A DNA stretch of 64,000 bases from Balneolaceae bacterium (GTDB lineage Bacteria; Bacteroidota; Rhodothermia; Balneolales; Balneolaceae), in NCBI GenBank assembly GCA_020832415.1, contig JAFIES010000127.1, positions 21,289 to 85,288 on the forward strand. Reading direction: 5' to 3'. The position numbers and the translations under genes were made by a program. Of the stretch, positions 8,637 through 18,441 are shown piece by piece (position 1 is the first letter of the stretch; every line of letters starts with the position of its first letter). The notes beneath the pieces are model-generated. The model was not told the DNA's origin, made no database searches, and saw only the letters and a list, made by a program, of their open reading frames with translations.

Positions 8637-8795
8637 ACTATTTAAAATAAGTAACGGCTTATCTTTTCTGTGTGATAAATCACTCCGCAAAAAACTATTA
8701 CTGTGTACAAGTGAATACAACACACCCAATCTGGAACAAACTCGAGAAGAATAACAAGAAAATTGTTTGTACCAATATTTGTACCAAAAATAAAA

Positions 8796-8826
8796 AAGCC
8801 TTGTAAATCAAAGACTTACAAGGCTT
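8796..8826 (-). terminator. terminator downstream of tRNA-Leu
   Basis: AAGCCTTGTAA-N9-TTACAAGGCTT 11-bp perfect stem; T-run on minus strand after stem. Confidence 0.8.
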
Positions 8827-8830
8827 CTTG

Positions 8831-8914
8831 TGCCCTGGACTGGAGTCGAACCAGCACGACCATTAGGTCACACGCCCCTCAAGCGTGCGCGTCTACCAAT
8901 TCCGCCACCGGGGC
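8831..8914 (-). tRNA. tRNA-Leu (anticodon GAG)
   Basis: Minus strand GCCCCGGTGGCGGAATTGGTAGACGCGCACGCTTGAGGGGCGTG...GCTGGTTCGACTCCAGTCCAGGGCA; D-loop, TTGAGGG anticodon loop and T-arm fit; no encoded CCA. Confidence 0.93.
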
Positions 8915-9099
8915 AGGTTTCAATAAATCAATCATTACCTATTGAGCCTGTAAAGATATGGGTTTTCTGTTTTAAATGGAAAACCCGATTTCTTAAATTT
9001 TTTCCTTTTTTCACTATCCCGTGAATTGGATTTTCGTAGTTTCTGTTTAGCAGACAGAGAACAATTAAACCATTATCTGAAATTCAACAGAAGCCAGAC

Positions 9100-10863
9100 A
9101 TGACCAACCAGGATGTAGCCGAAAAACTTCGTGAAGTGTATAGCCTGATGCAGCTGGCAGGTGAAAACCGATTCCGCGCCATTGCGTTCGACCGCGCCGC
9201 ACAAACCATCGAAGGGCTCAACGAGGAGATCACCAAACATATTGAAGAGGGAACGCTTATGGATATTAAGGGAATCGGAAAGTCGATTGCGGAAGATATC
9301 AAAGCGTTCCGGGAAACAGGAACCATGCCGGTGCTGGAATCTCTTAAAGAGCGTGTACCGAAGGGATTGATTGAGTGGCTGAACATTTCAGGCCTCGGGC
9401 CAAAAAATATTGCCAAAATCCATAAAGAACTGGGTATCACCGAAATTACTGAATTGAAGGAAGCGTGCCAGAGCGGTGCTGTAGCCGAACTTCCGGGACT
9501 TGGGCAAAAATCAGCGGATAAAATCATCAAATCTATTGAATACCTTGAGAAATTTGGTGAACGTGCACGGCTGGACCAGGCTCTGGAAATCGCCGAGCCC
9601 ATTTTTGATTTTGTGCAAAACCTTGACGGCGTTCTGCAATGCGACATTGCCGGTTCACTTCGGCGTTCACGCGAAACCATCGGGGATGTCGACATCATCG
9701 TGGCAGCCAAAAAAGACAATGCTGATGCCATTTTTGATGCTTTTACCGGTCATGAACTTGTGGTTGAAATTCTGGGTCGGGGCGATACCAAAAGCTCCGT
9801 TCGAACAGAAAACGGCCGACAGGTTGACCTTCGCATTGTGAGTGAGAAAGAGTATCCCGCCGCGTTGATGTATTTCACCGGCAGCAAAGAGCACAATATT
9901 GTGATGCGTCAACGTGCCCGTGAACGTGGCATGGCGCTCAACGAATATGGGCTTTTCAAACTGAGTGATGAAAAAGAGACCGATTTTGACCGGCCGGTGG
10001 AGGCATCGTCCGAAATGGAGATCTACAAAAAACTGGATCTGAACTTCGTTCCGCCTGAGCACCGTGAAGACCGGGGCGAATTTGAGTTTTATGCCGAACA
10101 AGAGAAGATGGAACTGGTGAGTGATGAGGACATTCGCGGAGTGATCCACGCACACAGCACATACAGTGATGGAAAATACTCCATCAAACAGATGACTGAA
10201 GCATGCATGGAACGTGGTTTTGAATACCTCGGCATTACAGATCACTCAAAAACAGCAGCCTATGCTGGTGGGCTCACCATCGATGATGTAAAGCGGCAGT
10301 GGGATGAGATTGATGAGCTGAATGATGTGTTCGCTTCAGATGGAAAAAACTTCAAGATTTTCAAAGGGATCGAATCCGACATTTTAAACGATGGCTCACT
10401 CGATTACCCCGATGAGATTCTCGAAGGGTTTGATTTTGTAATTGCCAGCGTTCACAGCGGTCTCGAAATGCCACAAGAAAAGATGATGGATCGGTTTAAA
10501 AAAGCGATTGAAAATCCCTATACCACCATGTTGGGCCACCCCACCGGGCGGTTGCTTCTGAAGCGTGATGGCAGCAAGATCGATCTGAATCAAATGATTG
10601 AATGGGCAGTTGAGCGCGGAGTTGCCATCGAAATAAATGCCAGCCCCTGGCGGCTCGACCTCGACTGGCGGTACGGAAATAAGGCAAAAGAGACCGGCCT
10701 GCTCACTTCCATCAACCCCGATGCCCACAGCACCGATGGCATCGACGACATTCGCTATGGCGTAATGATTGCCCGCAAGGCAAAATTTGAGCCGGCGAGG
10801 GTGCTGAACACAAAAAGTGCTGAGGAGTTTTTAAACTGGTGTAAGGGTAGTCGTGAGATTTGA
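9100..10863 (+). CDS. polX: DNA polymerase/3'-5' exonuclease PolX (HhH + NTase + PHP domains)
   Basis: HhH repeats, GSLRRSRETIGDVDIIV, C-terminal PHP motifs IHAHSTYSDG, GITDHS, INPDAH. Confidence 0.95.
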   Translation: MTNQDVAEKLREVYSLMQLAGENRFRAIAFDRAAQTIEGLNEEITKHIEEGTLMDIKGIGKSIAEDIKAFRETGTMPVLESLKERVPKGLIEWLNISGLGPKNIAKIHKELGITEITELKEACQSGAVAELPGLGQKSADKIIKSIEYLEKFGERARLDQALEIAEPIFDFVQNLDGVLQCDIAGSLRRSRETIGDVDIIVAAKKDNADAIFDAFTGHELVVEILGRGDTKSSVRTENGRQVDLRIVSEKEYPAALMYFTGSKEHNIVMRQRARERGMALNEYGLFKLSDEKETDFDRPVEASSEMEIYKKLDLNFVPPEHREDRGEFEFYAEQEKMELVSDEDIRGVIHAHSTYSDGKYSIKQMTEACMERGFEYLGITDHSKTAAYAGGLTIDDVKRQWDEIDELNDVFASDGKNFKIFKGIESDILNDGSLDYPDEILEGFDFVIASVHSGLEMPQEKMMDRFKKAIENPYTTMLGHPTGRLLLKRDGSKIDLNQMIEWAVERGVAIEINASPWRLDLDWRYGNKAKETGLLTSINPDAHSTDGIDDIRYGVMIARKAKFEPARVLNTKSAEEFLNWCKGSREI

Positions 10864-10905
10864 GTCTTGAGAATTTCGATCTAAAACCAGTTTTTTAAAA
10901 CATAA

Positions 10906-11062
10906 CCTTAGCGCTCCTTTGCGTCCATTGCGGTTATTAACTTCGGTATCTCATTCAATCTGGAAGTATCGAAGTTGATTGATGAATTTAGATCAATCTC
11001 CTCTAATTATTCCGCGAACATAGCAAAGTTCAGATGGTTAAACCGCCAAGAAACGCAAAGGG
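10906..11062. repeat. spaced inverted repeat (TTTGCGTCCATTGCGGTTATTAAC ... GGTTAAACCGCCAAGAAACGCAAA)
   Basis: Imperfect complementary arms ~95 bp apart in intergenic DNA. Confidence 0.6.
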
Positions 11063-11089
11063 AAATTGCACAGAAACTGACTGTGAGAA

Positions 11090-12016
11090 TTAATATCCCT
11101 TCTTTCTGTCAACTTCGTAGAGAAGAGGCATCCCGGAAAGTAATCTTTTGTAATTCTCTACAAGCAACTCGGCAATTTCATCAGGATCTGTGAGTGAAGC
11201 TATGTGCGGGGTGATGGTAATCTTTTCACGTCCCCAAAATGGATGCGAACCCGGCAACGGTTCTTCACTGAAAACATCCAGAGAGGCATGGCTTATGATC
11301 CCCGTATCCAATGCATAAATTAAATCCTCATCCACCAGGTGAGCTCCCCTTGCCGCATTTATCACATAAGCCGGTTGCTTCAGCTTTTTAAACAGAGCAA
11401 GATCCAGTATGCCATCGGTTTTTTCTGTGAGTGGCAACAGACAAACCACAATATTTGTAGCTGCAAGGAAATCATCCAACTCCTCACCTGAGAACGTATT
11501 CACTCCATCCTTCTCTTTTTTTGTTGCAGCCCAGCCATTCACACTGAAACCATTCTCAATCAGCCGGCCGGCCACGCTGCTGCCAAGCGCTCCAAGCCCC
11601 AAAACACCTACCGTTATATCCCGTTTTTGCAATGGCTGATGCGTTTTCCACTCCCCTCTTTTCTGCTGCTGATAGTAGATTTCCGTATTTCTGATAATAT
11701 TCAGAACAGAAGTGAGCACATAATCACACATCTGACCGGACAGGGACGGCCCAACAAGCCTTGTAAACGTTATGCCTGATGGAATTGAATCGTCACTCAT
11801 CAGATGATCCACGCCTGCACCCATAGATGAGATTACCCTTAGGTTCGGGAATTTATCGAACAGATGTTTGGGATGGTTCCAGGCCACAGCAAACTGAATG
11901 CGCTCAGGTTTCTCTACCGTAGGCCACACTTCGATATCGATGTTTGGATCGATTTTGTGGATGGCCTCTACAAACGGTTTTGTATTCCTGTTTGGACTGA
12001 CGAGTAATAGGGACAT
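11090..12016 (-). CDS. D-isomer 2-hydroxyacid dehydrogenase (glyoxylate/hydroxypyruvate reductase A-like)
   Basis: VGVLGLGALGSSVAGRL NAD-binding motif, NAARGAHLVDEDLIYALDTG, DVFSEEPLP. Confidence 0.88.
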   Translation of the reverse strand: MSLLLVSPNRNTKPFVEAIHKIDPNIDIEVWPTVEKPERIQFAVAWNHPKHLFDKFPNLRVISSMGAGVDHLMSDDSIPSGITFTRLVGPSLSGQMCDYVLTSVLNIIRNTEIYYQQQKRGEWKTHQPLQKRDITVGVLGLGALGSSVAGRLIENGFSVNGWAATKKEKDGVNTFSGEELDDFLAATNIVVCLLPLTEKTDGILDLALFKKLKQPAYVINAARGAHLVDEDLIYALDTGIISHASLDVFSEEPLPGSHPFWGREKITITPHIASLTDPDEIAELLVENYKRLLSGMPLLYEVDRKKGY

Positions 12017-12141
12017 GACTGCTTGGTTTTTATTTTCTTAAATATATCAAACTCAAAGGTGACGATTGAAAATCTTTATCCGCCATTTTTCACGGGGGAT
12101 TTGTAGTTTCTACCGTCATACTTAACCAAAGCTATCCGGAT

Positions 12142-14913
12142 ATGATTATTTACAGCCACTTGAAAAAATTCTCATTCATTCTTTTCTCTCTCATTTTCAT
12201 CGCAGGATTTCAAATGATCCATGCACAGGAAACCTTCACGTTCGAAGATGTGATGAAGTTTGAAGACATCAAAACACCAGCGATTTCAGCAAATGGTGAA
12301 TGGGTAGTATTTGGTGTTTGGCCCGAGCTTGGTGATGGTGAAGTACGCATAAAATCGGTAAATGGTTCGCTACAATTCACCATTGAGCGAGGCGAAAGTC
12401 CTCAGATTTCATCCGATGGAAAGTGGGCCGGTGCTATCGTAAAGCCCCCATTTATTGAGGCAGAAAATGCCGGAAGAGACGCTCCGAAAAACGAGCTAAA
12501 ACTATTAAACACCTCAACCGGAGAAACACGGGAGTTTGAAAATGTGCGACAATTCTCATTTTCGAATGACGGACGCTGGGCAATCATCCATCACCATCAA
12601 ACCGAAGATGTTGAGGATGGCGACTTCAAAAATCCACATATCGGCACGCCTGTTCGGCTGGTTCAGCTTGAAACCGATACCGATCTGTTTCTGCCCTTTG
12701 TGAATGCATCCGCTATGGATAGCACTTCAGCCTATTTCGCCTACGCAACCGTGGATACTGCCTCAACCGAAAATGGCTTTTTTGCGATAGATTTAGGATC
12801 TGAAAGCCCCAATCCGCAAAAAATTCTGGGCAATGAGAACGCCTACTTTACAAATTTGACGTGGGATCACAGCCGATCGCGTATCGCATTTACGGAAGCC
12901 CTGCTCGACACCGCCCAAAACTATTTCCCATCCGATGCATCCATCAAAACATGGGCTGCTTTTGAAGGCGAACCGGAAACCCTGCTCACGCCCGATGATG
13001 CCGAGACCGGATACCGATTGAGATCAACGAACAGTCTCACCTGGACGTACGACGGCACCCGGCTATTCTACGGAGTGAAACAAGCCTCCATGGTTGAGCT
13101 TGATGAAACAGAAGCTCGTGAAGATTCCGTTACAACAGAGAATTTGTACAATGTTGACCGAATTCTGGCCGGTGTTGAAGGAAAAGTTTGGCACTGGGAT
13201 GATCCCATGGTAAAAACACATGAAAAGCAGACCTGGAACAGCCGCAAGAATCATCTCTATATGGCGGTTTACCATCTTGATGAGAAACGTTCAGTGCAAC
13301 TTGCCACCACAGAGATGCCTAATGTATCGATAGATCATCACTCCGGAAAGCTGCTCGGTTCATCCGATCTCCCCTATTTAAAACTGATAACCTGGGATGG
13401 CCGCTATTCAGATTTTTATCTGGTGGATCAAAGCAGCGGTGAAGCTGAACAGTTTATCGAAAAACAGCGATTTGGTGCAACGGTTTCACCAAATGGCAAG
13501 TTTGCAGCCTGGTTTAGCGGAACCGACTGGATGCTTAAATCCACAGAAACCGGAGAGGTTCGAAATCTCACTGAGACGATTGGTGTTCCCTTTGCGGATG
13601 AAGATAATGATCGCCCCATGCCCTCAGGATCGTACGGCATTGCCGGCTGGACAGATGGCGACACATCCGTTCTGATCTATGACAAATACGATATCTGGCA
13701 GTTTGATACATCAACCGGAGATTATCTATCCATAACCGATGGCACCGGCCGTGATGAGATGCGCATTTTCAGAATCAGAGATTTAAACCCCGACAACAAT
13801 ACATTTGAAAGCAACGAACGCCTGCTGCTCACGATGTACCACGATTGGGACAAAAACTATGGATTTTATGAAGCCCGGGTTGGCCGGAGCGGTGTTAGCC
13901 GCACTCTGGAAGATGATAAACGATTCAACATTGTTGCCCTGGCATCTGATGATGATGCCATACTTTTTACGCAGGAAACCTATACCGAGTATCCAAATCT
14001 TTGGGTGGCATCTGATCGGCGCTTCAGAAATCCGGTACAGATATCGAACCTGCACGAAGATCTGACAGAGCGATTTGCCTGGGGGCATGCCGAACTGGTT
14101 GAGTGGCTCAATATGGATGGGCGAACCGTACAGGGGATTTTATACTATCCGGGTGATTATGAGCCCGGCAAACGTTATCCCGTTTTTATCTACTATTATG
14201 AGCGATTTTCGCAGCGATTGTATGAGTTTAATACCCCTGTAACCAACCACCGCCCCAATATTGCCCAATATACAAGCGATGGATATGCTGTTTTTCTGCC
14301 GGATATCTGGTTTGATGTACCCATACCGGGTTACTCTGCCACCAAAAACCTGGTTCCCGGGGTTCAAAAACTGGTTGAGATGGGCATCGCAGATCCCGAC
14401 GCCATTGGGCTGCACGGACACTCCTGGAGCGGTTATTTAACAGCACAGGTGGTAACCCAAACCGATATTTTTGCCGCAGCTATTGCCGGTGCACCTGTTG
14501 GAAATATGACGAGTGCCTACAGCGGAATTCGCTGGGGAACCGGTCTCGCCAGGCAGTTTCAGTATGAGCAGGCACAGAGCCGGCTTGGAGTAAGCATGTG
14601 GGAAAACCTTTCACCGTACATCGAAAATTCGCCCGTATTTTATGCCGATCGAATCAATACTCCCCTGATGATTCAGCATGGTGATGCGGATGAGGCTGTT
14701 CCGTGGTACCAGTCAATTGAACTCTATCTTGCACTCAGGCGACTGGGTAAAGAGTCGGTATTTCTGCACTACTACGATGAACCGCATCACCTGCGCAATC
14801 TTGCAAATCGTCTCGATTACGCCATCAAAATGAAGGAGTATATGGATCACTACCTGAAAGGTACACCGGCCCCGGCGTGGATATCAGACGGAGTTCCTTA
14901 TTTGGGTGAATAA
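12142..14913 (+). CDS. S9 family prolyl oligopeptidase-like peptidase
   Basis: Beta-propeller N-terminus and C-terminal GLHGHSWSGYLTAQ, HGDADEAVPW, HHLRN catalytic triad region; signal peptide. Confidence 0.9.
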   Translation: MIIYSHLKKFSFILFSLIFIAGFQMIHAQETFTFEDVMKFEDIKTPAISANGEWVVFGVWPELGDGEVRIKSVNGSLQFTIERGESPQISSDGKWAGAIVKPPFIEAENAGRDAPKNELKLLNTSTGETREFENVRQFSFSNDGRWAIIHHHQTEDVEDGDFKNPHIGTPVRLVQLETDTDLFLPFVNASAMDSTSAYFAYATVDTASTENGFFAIDLGSESPNPQKILGNENAYFTNLTWDHSRSRIAFTEALLDTAQNYFPSDASIKTWAAFEGEPETLLTPDDAETGYRLRSTNSLTWTYDGTRLFYGVKQASMVELDETEAREDSVTTENLYNVDRILAGVEGKVWHWDDPMVKTHEKQTWNSRKNHLYMAVYHLDEKRSVQLATTEMPNVSIDHHSGKLLGSSDLPYLKLITWDGRYSDFYLVDQSSGEAEQFIEKQRFGATVSPNGKFAAWFSGTDWMLKSTETGEVRNLTETIGVPFADEDNDRPMPSGSYGIAGWTDGDTSVLIYDKYDIWQFDTSTGDYLSITDGTGRDEMRIFRIRDLNPDNNTFESNERLLLTMYHDWDKNYGFYEARVGRSGVSRTLEDDKRFNIVALASDDDAILFTQETYTEYPNLWVASDRRFRNPVQISNLHEDLTERFAWGHAELVEWLNMDGRTVQGILYYPGDYEPGKRYPVFIYYYERFSQRLYEFNTPVTNHRPNIAQYTSDGYAVFLPDIWFDVPIPGYSATKNLVPGVQKLVEMGIADPDAIGLHGHSWSGYLTAQVVTQTDIFAAAIAGAPVGNMTSAYSGIRWGTGLARQFQYEQAQSRLGVSMWENLSPYIENSPVFYADRINTPLMIQHGDADEAVPWYQSIELYLALRRLGKESVFLHYYDEPHHLRNLANRLDYAIKMKEYMDHYLKGTPAPAWISDGVPYLGE

Positions 14914-14945
14914 TCAGCAGAGTAATGATTAATGACCCGAAAAAG

Positions 14946-15815
14946 TTACCGTTTTATACTCATGATGAATTCGCGACTTTGAGGTACACGGGTCACCACA
15001 TCGTCTGTTTCATCTTCGATGTACATATATTCGATGGCAGAATGTTGAGCTGCACGTAAAAAAGCTTCAAAATCGATCTGTCCGGTACCAAGAGGTACAT
15101 CATATTCACGTGGAGCACTGCCCGAAAAATTGTGCTCTGCTCCGTGAGCAAGATCTTTAAGATGAACCAATCGGAAACGATTGGGGTATTTCTCGAGCAG
15201 CTCTGTTGGATTATGCCCGGGATGGGCTACCCAAAATGTGTCCATTTCATAATGAACATAATCCGGATTGGTATTATTCATCATATAATCAAACAGGGTA
15301 CCATCCTCATATGGCCGAAATTCGTACCCGTGATTGTGATAGGCAAAGAAAAGTCCATACTCCTTTAATTGTTTGCCGGCCTCATTAAAATCCCTCACAG
15401 CACGACGAGTATCTTCAATATCAAATGGAGCTTCATGAGGTATCCATGCTACACGCACATATTTTGCACCGAGTGTGCGAGCTGCTCTTGCTACCTGTTC
15501 TGTATCATTCATAAGTGCATCGTATCCAACTCCATAGGATGTGCAGATGAGTTGCCTTTCATCGAGCATAAGCTTCATCTCTTCGGGGCTGTACCCGAAC
15601 AAGTTAGAAAATTCAATATTTCTGAACCCCATATCTTTGATCATATCCAGCGTTCCCGGCACATCCTCCTCAAATTGATGCCTGAATGTATAGGAAACTA
15701 CTCCGGGATCGGGCAGGAGCGATTCTCCCTCTTCCACCTGGGCTGAAGTATGAATCGGGAGCAGACTAATGAAAAAAAGAAGAACTGCCAGGGAATAGAT
15801 TATTCTCACGATCAT
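14946..15815 (-). CDS. sugar phosphate isomerase/epimerase (TIM barrel)
   Basis: YHNHGYEF, EMDTFWVAHPGHNP, HLKDL; signal peptide. Confidence 0.85.
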   Translation of the reverse strand: MIVRIIYSLAVLLFFISLLPIHTSAQVEEGESLLPDPGVVSYTFRHQFEEDVPGTLDMIKDMGFRNIEFSNLFGYSPEEMKLMLDERQLICTSYGVGYDALMNDTEQVARAARTLGAKYVRVAWIPHEAPFDIEDTRRAVRDFNEAGKQLKEYGLFFAYHNHGYEFRPYEDGTLFDYMMNNTNPDYVHYEMDTFWVAHPGHNPTELLEKYPNRFRLVHLKDLAHGAEHNFSGSAPREYDVPLGTGQIDFEAFLRAAQHSAIEYMYIEDETDDVVTRVPQSREFIMSIKR

Positions 15816-15979
15816 ATGTCAGGGTTTTTAAGATTTAAAATCAGGTTATTCACTAAAAAAAGTACATAATTATCACTGAAGAGTTTTAAGAATTTAAGTG
15901 AATCAAAATTTTCGAGTGCATTGAAAAGAAGGATTGTTATTTTGATGGAAGTTAACCCATCAGATAAACCCTGATTATT

Positions 15980-16426
15980 ATGATTTGGAACGTATACCTC
16001 TCCGGCGAAATCCATTCAGACTGGAGAAATGAAATCAAAGAGAAAATTGAAAATGAGAATCTGCCGATAGAGCTTTCGGCTCCCGTAACCGATCACGCCG
16101 CCAGTGATGATGCAGGTGCTGGCATCCCGGGAGATGAGAAAGATGATTTCTGGAAAGATCATAAAGGGGCTAAAGTGAACGCGATCCGAACCCGAACTCT
16201 CATCGAGCAGGCCGATATTGTTGTAGTAAAATTTGGCGAAAAATACCGCCAATGGAATGCGGCATTTGATGCTGGTTATGCCGCAGCACTCGGCAAAAAA
16301 CTGATTGTTATGCATCCCGAAGAGTTCACACACGCACTAAAAGAAGTGGACGCAGCTGCACTTGCCGTAACACGAACTTCAGATCAGGTAGTGCAGATTT
16401 TAAAATATGTAACCGTGAAAGAGTAG
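15980..16426 (+). CDS. YtoQ family protein
   Basis: MIWNVYLSGEIHSDWR..., NAIRTRTLIEQADIVVVKFGEKYRQWNAAFDAGYAAALGK. Confidence 0.85.
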   Translation: MIWNVYLSGEIHSDWRNEIKEKIENENLPIELSAPVTDHAASDDAGAGIPGDEKDDFWKDHKGAKVNAIRTRTLIEQADIVVVKFGEKYRQWNAAFDAGYAAALGKKLIVMHPEEFTHALKEVDAAALAVTRTSDQVVQILKYVTVKE

Positions 16427-16435
16427 TGGAATAAT

Positions 16436-17332
16436 CTACCAGTACATCAGTTTCATGCAGAACACACTGCCGCCGCTCTTCATAAACTCATAGGTACTGA
16501 ATTCGTGCACGGAGAAACCGGCATCACGCAGTTTTTTATTCACATCGGTACTGCCCTGCTGAATAAATACATTTTTACCATCAGGGCAGGTGGCATTTAC
16601 AGCAAAGAGTTTTTCAGCTTCGTATTTGCTGGCCAAAATCACTTTTTCGAATAGCTTGTTTATCATTTCGATTCCTGCCTCAGTAAAGGCATCTTCGTAG
16701 ATCAGCACACTTTTTTCGTTGAGCATACACATGCATGTATCCAGATGATAAAATTTTTCATCAACCAGCTCAAGTGCAATCACAGGCGTATTGAGCGCTT
16801 TCGAAACCTGATCGTATGCATCGAGTGATGTTCGGAACCCATAACCACCCCATAGAAGTCTCCGTTTGAAGTGCCAAAGCGCATCACCCATCCCCTCTAA
16901 ATTCCCGATTTTGGATTCATCGAGCTGAATTATTTCATACCCTTTCTTTCTGTACCATGCCTCAATAACCTCTACCTCTCCCCTTCGCTGCGGTGCGCGC
17001 ATACTGCTCATAATCACTTTTTTATTGCCGTTTTCATCAATAAACGGCAGGCTTTGGTTAGCACAAAACACCAGATCGGGTAAGCCCTTCACACCATCTA
17101 ATATTTCCACGTCAAAACCAAGCTCTTCATACCCATCAACAAGATGTTCCCACTCATTGGCAGCCTGCATTTTATCCACACCGCCAACATTATCCTTCAT
17201 GTGCGGATTTATCACATACTCCACATCAAACCAGGTAGGCTTCACTTTCAGCACTTTTGATGGCGCCGGCATGGCGGGGAGATCAGATATTTTGAAATCA
17301 ATTTGCTCTGCAGATGTCAGTACTTTATTCAT
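16436..17332 (-). CDS. dimethylarginine dimethylaminohydrolase / amidinotransferase-family protein
   Basis: DLVFCANQS, GNLEGMGDALW, YHLDTCMC, SGGSVFCMKL motifs. Confidence 0.85.
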   Translation of the reverse strand: MNKVLTSAEQIDFKISDLPAMPAPSKVLKVKPTWFDVEYVINPHMKDNVGGVDKMQAANEWEHLVDGYEELGFDVEILDGVKGLPDLVFCANQSLPFIDENGNKKVIMSSMRAPQRRGEVEVIEAWYRKKGYEIIQLDESKIGNLEGMGDALWHFKRRLLWGGYGFRTSLDAYDQVSKALNTPVIALELVDEKFYHLDTCMCMLNEKSVLIYEDAFTEAGIEMINKLFEKVILASKYEAEKLFAVNATCPDGKNVFIQQGSTDVNKKLRDAGFSVHEFSTYEFMKSGGSVFCMKLMYW

Positions 17333-17487
17333 GATTGGTAGATTTTTAGAAGTGTTCCACTCGGTTCTCAGGCCTTATGGTTTCACAGATCGGAATTTGA
17401 GATAGAAAATTAAAATAGCAATGTTGTAACAAATATATACGTTCAATTTTTACTTGGTAGCCAACAAGGAAACTCTTAGGTTTTGTT

Positions 17488-18408
17488 ATGATTTTAGACC
17501 CGAATCTGCTTACACAGCTTGCCCCACTCGATTTGAAAGCCCGTACCATTGTGGAGGGATTTATCTCCGGCCTTCACCGAAGTCCGTTTCATGGATTCAG
17601 TGTTGAGTTTGCCGAGCACCGGCCATACAATCAGGGCGATGATTTTAAACACATCGACTGGAAAGTGTATGGGAAAACCGAGCGTTTTTATGTGAAACAG
17701 TTTGAAGCAGAAACAAACCTCCGTGCTCATATTGTGCTGGATGTAAGCAGTTCGATGTATTTCAAACATTTTGCTGAGTGGAGCAAACTGAAGTATGCCA
17801 TTCACTACGCAGCCTCCCTTATCTACATGATGCACCGACAGCGAGATGCCTGCGGACTTGTTCTGTTTGATGAAGAGATCCGCACGGTTTACCCGCCAAA
17901 ATCATCGTACAGCCATGTGAGAATGCTGTACCGCGAACTGGAAGAACAGCTCGAAGATGAAACCAAAAAAGCGACATTGAAGCGCGGTTCTGCTTCGGCC
18001 AATGCACTGCATAAACTGGCTGAAAGTCTCAAACGACGCAGCCTTATCGTGATCATTACCGATCTTTTTGAAAATGTAGACAACCATGATGCATTGATCT
18101 CATCACTCAGGCATCTTCGCCATCAAAAACACGAGGTACTGCTGTTCAACATCCTGGAGCATAAAAGTGAACGGGAGCTCGATTTCCCCGATGGAAAATT
18201 TCTTTTTGAAGATATGGAAACCGGCTCCGAACTTGAAGTGATACCCGCACAGGTAAAAGATGACTACAAGAAAAAAGTGAGCGAATTAACCCACAAATTT
18301 AAAATCGCCTGCAGCGAATCCGGCATTGATTTTGAAGAAATCGACACACAAAGCCCGTTTGATCTCGCACTCCTTGCTTATCTGAACAAACGAAAACGAT
18401 TAGTTTGA
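17488..18408 (+). CDS. DUF58 domain-containing protein
   Basis: GLHRSPFHGFSVEFAEHRPYNQGDDFKHIDWKVYGKTERFYVKQFEAETNL; vWA-like region. Confidence 0.92.
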   Translation: MILDPNLLTQLAPLDLKARTIVEGFISGLHRSPFHGFSVEFAEHRPYNQGDDFKHIDWKVYGKTERFYVKQFEAETNLRAHIVLDVSSSMYFKHFAEWSKLKYAIHYAASLIYMMHRQRDACGLVLFDEEIRTVYPPKSSYSHVRMLYRELEEQLEDETKKATLKRGSASANALHKLAESLKRRSLIVIITDLFENVDNHDALISSLRHLRHQKHEVLLFNILEHKSERELDFPDGKFLFEDMETGSELEVIPAQVKDDYKKKVSELTHKFKIACSESGIDFEEIDTQSPFDLALLAYLNKRKRLV

Positions 18409-18441
18409 ATTTTTGCTAATCAATCAAAAATCAAAGTCTCA

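Noticed and set aside
1-8830. Assigning a complete ICE with defined ends
   Set aside because: No integrase, coupling protein or second att site in the window; only the right-hand portion is visible.
8763-8945. 60-aa and 64-aa plus-strand ORFs across the tRNA
   Set aside because: They translate the tRNA-Leu antisense sequence and terminator; not genuine coding.
9084-9731. 215-aa minus-strand ORF
   Set aside because: Antisense to polX; Ser-rich shadow ORF.
10975-11193. 72-aa ORF between polX and the hydroxyacid dehydrogenase
   Set aside because: Overlaps the intergenic inverted repeat and the 3' end of the neighbouring CDS; no RBS or family.
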